Assembly: GCA_030613765.1 (NCBI GenBank)
Contig: JAUWLI010000069.1
Location: 1-10,856, forward strand
Reading direction: 5' to 3'
DNA: 10,856 nucleotides
DNA from: Phycisphaerae bacterium
Lineage (GTDB): Bacteria; Planctomycetota; Phycisphaerae; Sedimentisphaerales; SG8-4
This document shows, one piece after another, positions 1 to 7,655 of the stretch. Positions within the stretch are counted from its first letter, which is position 1. Each line of letters opens with the position of its first letter. The notes beneath the pieces are model-generated. The model was not told where the DNA came from and ran no database searches. It saw nothing but the letters and a program-made list of their open reading frames with translations. Made by a program: the position numbers and the translations under genes.

Positions 1-761
1 TTGCAGTTGGTAATCCAAGGGGATTGGAGGGTACTTTCTCAAAAGGTATTATCAGTGCAATCCGTAAAATAGAAGAAGATACCTTATTACAAATAACGGC
101 ACCAATATCCCCCGGAAGCAGCGGCGGTCCTATCTTAAATACTGAAGGCAATGTTATAGGTATCTTGGTTGCTACATTTAAGGGCGGACAAAATCTCAAT
201 TTTGCTATACCTGTATCGTATTTATCGAATCTTTTAACCAACATAAAATCTGTGAAAGCACTATCAGTAAAAGAAAAACCTAAAAAGAAAGTAAAATCTA
301 TTCTTTCAGATTTAGGTGGTCGTAGTACAGAAGGCGTCGTTGGATCTCAATTTATTTGGAAACATCCTCCCATGCAAATACCTGGATTTCCTGTTATGTC
401 AATAAGTGGGGAATACTCTTTCTCATTTCACAATAGATTAAGAAATGCTGTCGAGAATGTATTATGTAATGTTGTATTTTATGACCATAATTCTGAACCA
501 ATAGATGTCGATGTTGTTAGATACAGAGGTTTTATTCCACCAGGTCTTGCCAAAAGAGTTACAAGTTTAGTAGACGGTAGTGTTCAAGAATTGACTACAC
601 AAAATGGCAGCACATCTCCTCAAACAAGGGTGGAAATTAGAATACTTGATTTTCAGATTGTAGAGGAAGTAAGGAAGCCGCGTTTGGTTCCAGATGATTT
701 TACAGAGAAAATTGAGGAATTGATTGAAAAGCAAAAAATAATTCAAAAGAGTAATAATTAA
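1..761 (+). CDS. HtrA/trypsin-like serine protease, C-terminal part (5' end cut off by window)
   Basis: The reading frame is open from base 3, so the gene enters from outside the window and about 252 residues are visible. The first visible residues, AVGNPRGLEGTFSKGIIS, and then PISPGSSGGPILN match the HtrA/DegP chymotrypsin fold; the GSSGG serine is the expected nucleophile, while the His and Asp of the triad lie upstream. The protease domain ends around NFAIPVSYL (about base 225). A Lys-rich linker (KEKPKKKVKS) follows instead of an evident PDZ domain. The last ~130 residues contain NVVFYD and a later FIPPGLAKRV, which resembles the FxLYD family of Ig-like extracytoplasmic domains. HtrA proteases degrade misfolded envelope proteins; the substrate here is unknown. 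The TTG at 24 is an internal Leu codon, not a start. Base composition is clearly more AT-rich than in the genes to the right. Protease assignment is firm; the FxLYD reading is moderate. Confidence 0.85.
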   Translation, partial: AVGNPRGLEGTFSKGIISAIRKIEEDTLLQITAPISPGSSGGPILNTEGNVIGILVATFKGGQNLNFAIPVSYLSNLLTNIKSVKALSVKEKPKKKVKSILSDLGGRSTEGVVGSQFIWKHPPMQIPGFPVMSISGEYSFSFHNRLRNAVENVLCNVVFYDHNSEPIDVDVVRYRGFIPPGLAKRVTSLVDGSVQELTTQNGSTSPQTRVEIRILDFQIVEEVRKPRLVPDDFTEKIEELIEKQKIIQKSNN

Positions 762-786
762 ATCGTGACACCCAGCGGCAATCCAT

Positions 787-819
787 ATAAATGATTAAGG
801 ATAAATGATTAATGATTAA
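787..819. repeat. ATGATTAA short tandem repeats in convergent spacer
   Basis: The 75-base gap between the protease stop (761) and the stop of the leftward Tat-protein gene (837) is AT-rich. It contains ATAAATGATTAA at 787-798 and again at 801-812, exactly 14 bases apart. A third ATGATTAA overlaps at 812-819. This is direct observation. The function is unknown; it could be a simple slippage repeat or the edge of a dispersed intergenic repeat. I see no convincing GC-rich hairpin terminator in this gap. Confidence 0.6.
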
Positions 820-836
820 TTATTTGAGATTGGGTA

Positions 837-1838
837 TTATGCGCGCCAGGGGCGTTTTCTGGTCACATTTTTCAATGTATCTTTTGTAATAATTACATCT
901 TCCCGAATCTGGAAGTCAAACATCCCCACGCAGATAAAGTCGGCGCCGTTTTCAAAGGCGTACTTGAAACCATCTCTGGGATGGATACCTCCCGCGGCCA
1001 AAACCTTATAGGCAATCCAGGGCCTCTTGACCTGGCTCATAAATTCGGAGGTCTTTTCCGGCTCCTTGTCCCAGTAGTTATCTGCAGTGCCGTTGTCGAC
1101 AACATCGAGGGTCTGGTCCGGCCGGCGCGAAGACCAGTAATTTGTGCTGTGAAATGTCTTCATATAAAAGTCGGCCTCTACACCTTCTTTTTCGCAGGTT
1201 ATGGGAGTATTGAGGTTATGTCCCCCGACGCCGGCGATCAGGCCGTTTTGTTTTATAAAGGCCACCGCTTTGGCAATCACATCAACCTGGCCGTTTCTGG
1301 CGAAATTATCGGCAAGACCACCCTGTACAAAGGCCCCGACCGCCCCAGTATCGACGGCCTTTTTTATACTGGTCGTCACATCATCTACCTGCGGATTTGT
1401 TTGTGCAATCCACTGGATCTCGCCGCCTCTTTCGTTCCAGTATTTATTGAAGATTCTGACCGTATTTTCAACCTGTTCATCATCTTTTCCGCCGCGGACA
1501 TTGGCTATAACGGTATTGATTCCGTTTTCTTCACTTATCTCGTAGGTTTCCATCACCTTTTCATCGGTAAAGTAGTGCTTTAATAAATCAGATACGTAGG
1601 TCAGATCCCTGCTGTGCGCGTAGCCGTTGGTCAGGTTACCGCCGCATATAAGTCTGCTGATTTTCACCTTGCCGATTTTACCCGTCGGCATACCTTTAAC
1701 AGCATCGGCGGTTGGTTTAGCCGGTTTTTTCGCTGCCGCCAACAGGGTCTTTTCCTCAAGGCTCAAAGCCGATGCAGCCGCGGCGGAACCAACAATGGAT
1801 TTCTTCAAAAAATCACGACGATTCAGGTGTTTGGACAT
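837..1838 (-). CDS. Tat-exported TIM-barrel protein, aldo/keto reductase-like
   Basis: This encodes 333 residues from the ATG at 1838. The N-terminus has the twin-arginine motif NRRDFLKK (residues 6-13), then a small hydrophobic stretch (SIVGSAAAASAL) and an Ala/Lys/Pro-rich region, so folded export through Tat is expected. The mature part begins like aldo/keto reductases (KVKISRLICGGN, about 58-68). It continues with alternating beta strands and helices, ending with KVLAAGGIHPRDGF (about 278-291), which looks like a TIM-barrel phosphate-loop region. At the place where aldo/keto reductases have 'GINFxDTAxxYG', this protein has GINTVIANVRG (106-116), so the usual catalytic Asp and Tyr are missing. 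The frame is open to 1916, but AAGGGG lies 9 bases before 1838 and the Tat motif sits at the expected distance from that Met. A possible TTGACA box overlaps the longer version. Similar Tat proteins are common in planctomycetes; the reaction is unknown. The export call is strong, the fold is inferred. Confidence 0.8.
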   Translation of the reverse strand: MSKHLNRRDFLKKSIVGSAAAASALSLEEKTLLAAAKKPAKPTADAVKGMPTGKIGKVKISRLICGGNLTNGYAHSRDLTYVSDLLKHYFTDEKVMETYEISEENGINTVIANVRGGKDDEQVENTVRIFNKYWNERGGEIQWIAQTNPQVDDVTTSIKKAVDTGAVGAFVQGGLADNFARNGQVDVIAKAVAFIKQNGLIAGVGGHNLNTPITCEKEGVEADFYMKTFHSTNYWSSRRPDQTLDVVDNGTADNYWDKEPEKTSEFMSQVKRPWIAYKVLAAGGIHPRDGFKYAFENGADFICVGMFDFQIREDVIITKDTLKNVTRKRPWRA

Positions 1839-1847
1839 TTTTAACAT

Positions 1848-1853
1848 CCCCTT
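1848..1853 (-). promoter_or_regulatory. Ribosome binding site deciding the Tat-protein start
   Basis: On the minus strand AAGGGG ends 9 bases before the ATG at 1838. It is the only strong Shine-Dalgarno match near the candidate starts. It directly abuts the in-frame ATG at 1847, too close to serve it, so it supports 1838 rather than 1847, 1856 or 1916. Confidence 0.6.
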
Positions 1854-1887
1854 CATGGTTTCAGTAATTCGGCGTTGTTTATATAAA

Positions 1888-1916
1888 AACCTATCATATT
1901 TGCCCTCGTTTGTCAA
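1888..1916 (-). promoter_or_regulatory. Possible sigma70-type promoter for the Tat-protein gene
   Basis: Read on the minus strand, a perfect TTGACA lies at 1916-1911. At 17 bases spacing the -10 position is TAGGTT (1893-1888), a poor match. A better hexamer, TATGAT (1898-1893), would be only 12 bases away from TTGACA, but 18 bases from an upstream TTATGG. The -35 match is clear but the -10 is ambiguous, so this is tentative. Confidence 0.35.
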
Positions 1917-2050
1917 CCATAAGCCTGAGAACGTACCATTTTACCACAACAGACCCAAAAGCTGAGTTTACTTTGTTGAGATGACAAAGGCTGATAAAAT
2001 TGCGATTTTAGGGGCAAAATCAGCCGATACTTTATTTTAAGGTTCTGTGT

Positions 2051-2078
2051 TTGCAATGCCTTTGAGAACAGGTATAAT
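2051..2078 (+). promoter_or_regulatory. Near-consensus sigma70-type promoter for the rightward gene block
   Basis: TTGCAA at 2051-2056 and a perfect TATAAT at 2073-2078 are separated by 16 bases. Transcription would begin near 2085, leaving a leader of about 28 bases before the ATG at 2113. This is the best promoter-like match I found in the window and is placed correctly to drive the BamD-like/LptE pair and perhaps the genes beyond. Confidence 0.6.
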
Positions 2079-2112
2079 ACCGCAGAATTGCCAATAGTAA
2101 TAAAGGTATGTG

Positions 2113-3138
2113 ATGCCCAAATACAAAATAAGAACTCTAATAGTGTTGGCCGCAACGTTGCTGCTGTCAACTTTTTCAGTGGTCCAGGCCGGAATACAGC
2201 CTTTGGAAAAGGTACGGGATTCCGACTCCCTCTCGCAGCAAAATCAGGACAACTATCAGTTGTTGGTGGCTCAAATAAATAAATTGGTTGACACAGGCCA
2301 ATGTAAAGCGGTCATAAAGGCCTTTAACAAGCTTAAAACCGACTTCCCGGAAATTACAGCGCCCGATTCGAGTGATTTGGGCCTCTTCGTCGGGGCAGAG
2401 ATTCTCCGTTGCAAAGGCAAATTGGCCAAGGCGGCCAGACAGTACGGCAAATTGCTCGATCAGATCACTCCTGAAAGCAGGTTCTATAAAACGTCTTTGG
2501 ACAGGCAGTTTAGCATAGCAACCGCTTTCCTGGCTGGAGCAAAAAAGCCCGTACTCGGCATCTTCAAAATGAAAGGATATGCTGAGGGCGTCAGGATTAT
2601 GGAGGACATCAGTTACAGACTCGCACTTGATGACCCGGAGGGAATGGGGCAAAAAGCGGAAATCGCAGTGGCAATAAGTTATCAGGAAAGAAAAAAGTTC
2701 GACGAGGCTTTTTACAGGTGGGCACAGATTAAAGACCAGCACAAGAATGACCGGCTCGGCAAGGAGGCCCTGCTCGCCATGGCCCAGTGTAGGCTCGCCA
2801 TGTATAAAGGACCTGGCTATGATGACTCTGATTTGATCGGCCGGCCCCTTAATCCAGGCAGTTTTTATGATAGTGCAAAGGGCTGTTACAATGAATTTAA
2901 ATTAAAGCATCCACAAGATGCAGAAGAATTTAACATTGAGCAAAAAATTAATGAAGTAGATGAAAAACTGGCGTCCAAGCAATTTAAGATTGGTCAGTAT
3001 TATCAGGGAACAGGCAATAAGCTCTCGGCCAACCTTTACTTCCAAATGGTTGTAGATCGCTGGCCCCAAACGGTCACTGCTAAAATAGCGGAGCAAATGC
3101 TTATTATTAATTCCGGTGGCCAAGAGAAAACCGAATGA
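2113..3138 (+). CDS. BamD-like TPR protein, secreted (outer-membrane assembly-type)
   Basis: This encodes 341 residues. An N-terminal signal peptide (KYKIRTLIVLAATLLLSTF, ending near SVVQA at residue 26) is followed by helical repeats of TPR character. Examples are the helix pairs around residues 49-80, 90-120 (GKLAKAARQYGKLLDQI), 180-235 and the C-terminal KQFKIGQYYQGTGNKLSAN. The last of these resembles the BamD/YfiO pattern of 'A.YY...GN..AA...F..vv..yP'. BamD is a lipoprotein of the beta-barrel assembly machine; this protein shows no lipobox cysteine, so it is probably periplasmic or a divergent relative. The start is ATG 2113 with AAAGG at 2102-2106. The GTG at 2110 is one codon upstream and too close to that site. 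Its stop overlaps the ATG of the LptE-like gene by 4 bases, implying coupled translation. General TPR/YbgF-like adaptors are the alternative. Secretion and repeats are well supported; the BamD role is inferred. Confidence 0.75.
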   Translation: MPKYKIRTLIVLAATLLLSTFSVVQAGIQPLEKVRDSDSLSQQNQDNYQLLVAQINKLVDTGQCKAVIKAFNKLKTDFPEITAPDSSDLGLFVGAEILRCKGKLAKAARQYGKLLDQITPESRFYKTSLDRQFSIATAFLAGAKKPVLGIFKMKGYAEGVRIMEDISYRLALDDPEGMGQKAEIAVAISYQERKKFDEAFYRWAQIKDQHKNDRLGKEALLAMAQCRLAMYKGPGYDDSDLIGRPLNPGSFYDSAKGCYNEFKLKHPQDAEEFNIEQKINEVDEKLASKQFKIGQYYQGTGNKLSANLYFQMVVDRWPQTVTAKIAEQMLIINSGGQEKTE

Positions 3139-3692
3139 AAAAAGAAAATGTAAATACTGATCATAAGGGCAAATCCGGACTTCGCTCTTTGCTTTTTGTC
3201 TTCGTCTGCACTTTCTCGTGGCTGTGTTTTTGCGGATGCGCCGAAATGACCGGCTATTCAAACCAGTCCCTCTTCCCCGCGGACGTGGGCAGTGTGTGCC
3301 TCGAAATGTTTGAAAACACAAGCTTTCGCCGCGGTGTCGAATACAAACTCTCCGATGCTTTGGCAAAGAGAATCGAGGCAGCGACGCCGTACAAGATAAT
3401 TTCAAGCAAAGAACGCGCTGATTCCGTAATAAGCGGGCAAATCGTCCAGGTCGACGAATTGGTGCTCAGCGTCGAGCGCGAGACGGGTCTGCCACTGGAA
3501 AAAGAGCTGCTGCTCAAAGCGGTCGTTAATTGGAAAGACCTCAAGACCGGCCGTTTGCTGATAGATAACAAGTCCGTCACTTCACAGGCAACGTATTCTA
3601 CATTCCAAAATCAGGATTTTAGCTATGCTTCCGCTCTTGCGGCAAACAAATTGGCACGAAGGATCGTAGAATTGATGGAAAAAGAATGGTAG
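3135..3692 (+). CDS. lptE: LptE-like LPS-assembly lipoprotein
   Basis: This encodes 185 residues. An unusually long polar N-terminus (about 18 residues) precedes a hydrophobic segment (LLFVFVCTFSWLCF) and the lipobox FCGC with the lipidated Cys at residue 35. The mature part has the LptE-family signature: YSNQSLFP, then VCLEMFENTSFRRGVEYKL, then ALAKRIEAATPYKI, then ADSVISGQIVQ. It ends in a helix rich in charged residues (ARRIVELMEKEW). LptE is the outer-membrane lipoprotein that plugs the LptD barrel and helps place LPS on the cell surface. LptD is not in the window. The gene starts inside the stop of the BamD-like gene (ATGA overlap), so the two are probably co-translated. I recognise the wording as typical of planctomycete LptE homologues, and length fits the family. 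Confidence in the family is high; function in LPS transport is inferred from it. Confidence 0.85.
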   Translation: MKKENVNTDHKGKSGLRSLLFVFVCTFSWLCFCGCAEMTGYSNQSLFPADVGSVCLEMFENTSFRRGVEYKLSDALAKRIEAATPYKIISSKERADSVISGQIVQVDELVLSVERETGLPLEKELLLKAVVNWKDLKTGRLLIDNKSVTSQATYSTFQNQDFSYASALAANKLARRIVELMEKEW

Positions 3693-3770
3693 ACATGTGG
3701 ATGAGTTAATGAATGGCTCACTAAACGCATAGGCTCATATACGAATTAACACATAGATGGAATATCGGGA

Positions 3771-5750
3771 ATGAGTAAAGGTAAAAACAAAAAGCCGATT
3801 AGGCCGAGAAATGGCCCGGAACAAAGGGGCACAAAAAAACCGCCCCTGCCGAGCTATAGACGCAGCCCGTTTAGCTTGTTGATAGTTATGTTAGTCGTCT
3901 TAACTGCAATAATGATGCTGAATCAATTGAAGAGGATTGAGAATATAGATTACGGTGATTTCGAAAGGCATATTCGAAATAATGAGATCGAGAGTGTCGA
4001 AATTGGAGAAACTCAGATCACCGGGAAGTTTAATCAAAAAGGGATTGCCGCCAGGGGTGAAAAAGCGACAGTGTCTTTCGAGGTTGATTACAATCCCAAG
4101 GTCGTAGGTGAAGACCTTAAAACCAAACTCTCAGCGAGCGACATCAAGTGGAAATTTGCAAAGCAGAATCTCTGGCTCCCCTTTCTCTTAACCTGGGTCT
4201 TTCCCTTGCTTGTATTCGTGGCAATTTTCTATTTTATCCTTATTCGTCCTATGCGTGGCGGTGCCGGCGGTATGCTCATGTCATTTGGCAGAAGCAAACA
4301 TCGAGTGCAAAACAAAGACCGCGTCAAGGTTACGTTTAAAGACGTTGCCGGTGTCGAAGAAGCCAAGGATGAAGTGGCTGAAATAATCGAGTTCCTGAAA
4401 AACCCGAAGAAATTTCAACGCCTTGGCGGTCGTATCCCTCGCGGCGTCTTGCTCATAGGGCCGCCAGGCTGCGGAAAAACATTGCTTGCAAAGGCCATAG
4501 CCGGTCAGGCTGACGTTCCCTTCTTCAGTATATCAGGCAGCGATTTCGTGGAAATGTTTGTTGGCGTTGGGGCCTCACGAGTACGCGATTTGTTCAAGCA
4601 GGCAAAGGACAATTCCCCATGTATCATCTTCCTCGATGAGGTTGATGCCATTGGACGCAAACGTGGTGCCGGTTTTGTCGGAGGCGGTCACGATGAGCGT
4701 GAGCAAACCCTCAATGCCATTTTGGTCGAGATGGACGGTTTTGATACCAATGACCAGGTGATAGTGGTGGCTGCGACCAACCGCTCTGATATTTTAGACA
4801 ATGCGTTGACTCGGCCGGGAAGATTTGACAGGCAGATTATTGTGCCCCTCCCCGATTTGAAAGGACGTGTTGATATCCTCAAGGTACACGCAAAGAATGT
4901 AAAAATGGGGCCCGATGCCAATCTCGAAAGACTCGCACGCGGAACTCCTATGTTTTCAGGAGCTGACCTTGCTGCTATTATTAACGAAGCAGCGCTGGCG
5001 GCAACTATGGCAAATAAAGACAATGTCGAGATGGCCGATCTGGAAGAGGCACGAGACAAGGTCAGATGGGGAAGAGCAAGAAAGAGCAGGGTCATCGACC
5101 AGAATGAAAAGAAAATTACCGCTTATCACGAAGCCGGTCATACCCTCGTTCAATCTATGCTCAAAGATGCCGACCCATTGCACAAGGTAAGTATCATTCC
5201 ACGCGGTCCGATGGGGGGAGCTACTTTTGCACTGCCCGAAAAAGACAGGACCATGTTTACAAAAAGATACTGCATGGCACTTTTGCAGGTCTGTTTCGGA
5301 GGCCGAATCGCGGAAGAAATGTTCTGTGATGACATATCCAGCGGTGCCCAGTCGGACATTCAGCAGGCCACCAAGATCGCAAAACAGATGATTTTGACCT
5401 GGGGTATGTCGGATGAGCTTGGCCTTATTAGTTACGGGCCGGATTCGGGACTTAAGGACATGATATATGTCATGCCCGGAGAGAAAGAGTACTCTGAGAA
5501 GACCGCCGAGACCATCGATACGGAAGTAAAAAGGATTACCGACCAGGCTTATAAAAAAGCGAAAGAACTGATAGAATCAAACAAAGACAAGCTTGACCGA
5601 ATAGCAAAAGCCCTGCTCAAATACGAAACTCTTGACGCTGAAGATGTCGATGTGATTTTGAAAGGCGGCCGGTTGGACAAGCCTACTGTCTCTGATTTGT
5701 TGGCCGCTGAGCAGGCAAAGAACGAAGAGAATTCAAAAAATAAGAGTTAA
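3771..5750 (+). CDS. ftsH: ATP-dependent zinc metalloprotease FtsH
   Basis: This encodes 659 residues with full FtsH architecture. There is a basic cytoplasmic N-tail (~30 residues). TM1 is at about 32-49, an extracytoplasmic FtsH domain at ~50-130, and TM2 at about 137-160. A Gly-rich linker leads to the AAA+ module with Walker A GPPGCGKT (230-237), pore motif FVEMFVGVG and Walker B IIFLDE (285-290, D289/E290). The second region of homology carries the arginine fingers (R351, R354). The peptidase domain has the zinc site HEAGH (453-457) and the distal Asp ligand in SDIQQAT (D529). All key residues are present, so it should be active. FtsH forms a membrane hexamer that extracts and degrades membrane proteins and regulatory proteins; in E. 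coli it also controls LPS synthesis through LpxC. A 78-base gap separates it from lptE. ATG 3771 is preceded by TGGA at 3758-3761 and GGGA directly upstream, a weak binding site. Confidence 0.97.
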   Translation: MSKGKNKKPIRPRNGPEQRGTKKPPLPSYRRSPFSLLIVMLVVLTAIMMLNQLKRIENIDYGDFERHIRNNEIESVEIGETQITGKFNQKGIAARGEKATVSFEVDYNPKVVGEDLKTKLSASDIKWKFAKQNLWLPFLLTWVFPLLVFVAIFYFILIRPMRGGAGGMLMSFGRSKHRVQNKDRVKVTFKDVAGVEEAKDEVAEIIEFLKNPKKFQRLGGRIPRGVLLIGPPGCGKTLLAKAIAGQADVPFFSISGSDFVEMFVGVGASRVRDLFKQAKDNSPCIIFLDEVDAIGRKRGAGFVGGGHDEREQTLNAILVEMDGFDTNDQVIVVAATNRSDILDNALTRPGRFDRQIIVPLPDLKGRVDILKVHAKNVKMGPDANLERLARGTPMFSGADLAAIINEAALAATMANKDNVEMADLEEARDKVRWGRARKSRVIDQNEKKITAYHEAGHTLVQSMLKDADPLHKVSIIPRGPMGGATFALPEKDRTMFTKRYCMALLQVCFGGRIAEEMFCDDISSGAQSDIQQATKIAKQMILTWGMSDELGLISYGPDSGLKDMIYVMPGEKEYSEKTAETIDTEVKRITDQAYKKAKELIESNKDKLDRIAKALLKYETLDAEDVDVILKGGRLDKPTVSDLLAAEQAKNEENSKNKS

Positions 5751-5811
5751 AGAATAGAACTATCCGCACTTTTATTTTTTCCTTTTGTTTTTATATTATT
5801 TTGGGGTTTCT

Positions 5812-7653
5812 ATGAGGAAAAAAGCTCTTGCCATATTATGGATAGTATTCCTCGTTGAGCTAAATACCTGTGCCATTGCTCAAACTGCAGGTGAACCAAA
5901 TTCTTCAAGCCCAAATGGTTCAACAAATATTATTGGCGCTTCAGTTGAAATAGCAAGATCGGGAGATGAGGTATCCTCCGCACGTCTGGTGCCTGCTCGA
6001 ATGGGCGAAACCCCTGGTATAGCGGTTATATTCGAAGGCACCGATGGCCTTCACTATTATGCAAGCGGCGATACCGCCCCTGCAGGATATAACCTCAAGC
6101 TCGAAGCTAAGTCCGATGTTTTTACGTTCGGCGAGGTTATATTTCCGAAGTGGGGCACTTTCTTTGACAAAGCTTTTGAAAAGAGTATTGAGGTATACAG
6201 CGGCAACTTCAGTGTTTTTGTTCCCATTGCAGCAGTCACAGCTAAGTCAGATGCCGACCAGGCAATTAAACTGGTTGATGTTGAGGTCAAAATCACCGGC
6301 GTAGCTTGTACCAGTAAGATCTGCCTTCCGCCCTTTGAGGGAGGGGAAGGGATAATGCTGCGGACAAAGATAGATTGGAGTCAGCGTGATTCCTGGAAAC
6401 AGATTACTTTTGAATCGGCTGGCGACGCAGGCACTTCGCCTGCCGGGCCGGCTTATTCAGCCTGGTTTGCTCTCGGCCTGGCGATTCTGGCAGGCCTTTC
6501 GCTCAATATTATGCCGTGTGTCTGGCCCGTTCTGCCTCTTATCGTAATGCGCCTTGTCGAGCAGGCAAAGCAGGGCAGAAAGCAATCGGCAGCCTTAGGC
6601 CTTGCCTTTTGTCTTGGCATATTGTTTTTCTTCGCGTGCCTGGCCGGGGCGAATATCATTTTGCAACTCGTTTATGGAACGGTATTGCAGTGGGGCGACC
6701 AGTTCCGAAACCCAGCATTTGTTGCCGGCATGGCGCTTTTGCTCGTCGTGCTGGCGCTATTTATGTTCGGCCTTTTTACCTTCGCCGTTCCATCTTCAAT
6801 TGCCACTAAATCCGGTTCCGGAAAAGGATATCCCGGTGCTATAGGCATGGGTTTGTTGGCTGCCGTTTTGAGCACCCCTTGCAGCTTTGGGATATTGGCG
6901 GCATCATTTGCCTGGGCACAGACGCAGAACTTAATCATGGGCACACTTGCTATAATGGCTATAGGTCTCGGCATGGCCCTGCCCTACGCAATACTGACCT
7001 CAATGCCCGGCCTCTTAAACCGCCTCCCCAAAGCCGGTCAATGGATGGAGATATTTAAGCAGGCAATTGGATTTGTTTTGCTCATTATCGCGATAAAACT
7101 TATTGCAGCACTGCCCGAAGTCCGAAGAACATCTGTGTTATATTTTGCGGTCGTGCTTGCTTTCTGTGTGTGGATGTGGAGTTGTTGGGTAACATACAAC
7201 ACAAAACCATCACGCAAGTGGCTCATAAGATTCATAGCCATCGTTTTGGCAGTAACCGCGGGATGGACGTTTTTACCAGCACCGGCGGCCGAGCTTATTC
7301 AATGGCAGCCCTACGATGCTGCTGAAATAGAAACCGCTAATGCCGAATCAAGACCCGTTCTGATTAAGTTTACCGCCGATTGGTGCTGGAACTGCGAAGT
7401 GGTTGAAAAGGTTGTATTCGGCCGCAAGGACATTGCCAACCTGATTGAACAAAAAGATGTTCTCGTGATTAAAGCCGATACCACACTTGAAAATTATCCA
7501 GCGTCCCTTGACTTGAAAAACAAATATAAAGAACCCGGCGTGCCCGTAACCATATTGTATATACCCGGAGAACAAAAGCCGGCCAGATTCAATGAGATAT
7601 TTTTTGCCAAAAAACTAAAACAGCTTTTAGAAAAACTTCCTTCCAAAAAGTAA
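5812..7653 (+). CDS. dsbD: DsbD-type thiol:disulfide interchange protein
   Basis: This encodes 613 residues in the classic three-part DsbD order. A signal peptide (KKALAILWIVFLVELNTC) leads to an N-terminal extracytoplasmic domain with a cysteine pair in VACTSKICLPP (C166 and C171). Next come about eight membrane segments with the paired cysteines in MPCVWPVLPL (C236) and LSTPCSFGIL (C357). The C-terminal thioredoxin domain has active site CWNC (C525-C528) in FTADWCWNCEVVEKVVF. DsbD passes electrons from cytoplasmic thioredoxin through the membrane to the C-terminal and then N-terminal domains, reducing disulfides outside the cytoplasm, including those needed for cytochrome c maturation. All six redox cysteines are present. 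The start chosen is ATG 5812, with GGGG at 5803-5806; the frame also opens at TTG 5785, but this would put a poorly hydrophobic extension before the signal peptide. The preceding 61-base gap after ftsH is T-rich. The 2-base gap to nth suggests one transcript. Confidence 0.92.
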   Translation: MRKKALAILWIVFLVELNTCAIAQTAGEPNSSSPNGSTNIIGASVEIARSGDEVSSARLVPARMGETPGIAVIFEGTDGLHYYASGDTAPAGYNLKLEAKSDVFTFGEVIFPKWGTFFDKAFEKSIEVYSGNFSVFVPIAAVTAKSDADQAIKLVDVEVKITGVACTSKICLPPFEGGEGIMLRTKIDWSQRDSWKQITFESAGDAGTSPAGPAYSAWFALGLAILAGLSLNIMPCVWPVLPLIVMRLVEQAKQGRKQSAALGLAFCLGILFFFACLAGANIILQLVYGTVLQWGDQFRNPAFVAGMALLLVVLALFMFGLFTFAVPSSIATKSGSGKGYPGAIGMGLLAAVLSTPCSFGILAASFAWAQTQNLIMGTLAIMAIGLGMALPYAILTSMPGLLNRLPKAGQWMEIFKQAIGFVLLIIAIKLIAALPEVRRTSVLYFAVVLAFCVWMWSCWVTYNTKPSRKWLIRFIAIVLAVTAGWTFLPAPAAELIQWQPYDAAEIETANAESRPVLIKFTADWCWNCEVVEKVVFGRKDIANLIEQKDVLVIKADTTLENYPASLDLKNKYKEPGVPVTILYIPGEQKPARFNEIFFAKKLKQLLEKLPSKK

Positions 7654-7655
7654 CT

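Noticed and set aside
981..1583. 200-residue open frame on the plus strand inside the Tat-protein gene
   Set aside because: Entirely antisense to a gene with a Tat motif and ribosome binding site; its translation has no recognisable domain and no good start context.
1913..2170. 85-residue open frame on the minus strand in the divergent spacer
   Set aside because: It covers both promoter-like sequences and the start of the BamD-like gene, lacks a recognisable domain, and looks like a chance frame.
2902..3405. 167-residue minus-strand frame across the BamD-like/LptE junction
   Set aside because: Antisense to two well-supported overlapping genes; Arg/Cys-rich translation of the kind seen in shadow frames.
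3693..3770. GTTAAT/ATTAAC inverted pair and GGCTCA direct repeat in the lptE-ftsH gap
   Set aside because: The matches are six bases long and far apart; no hairpin, promoter of good quality or known site could be supported.
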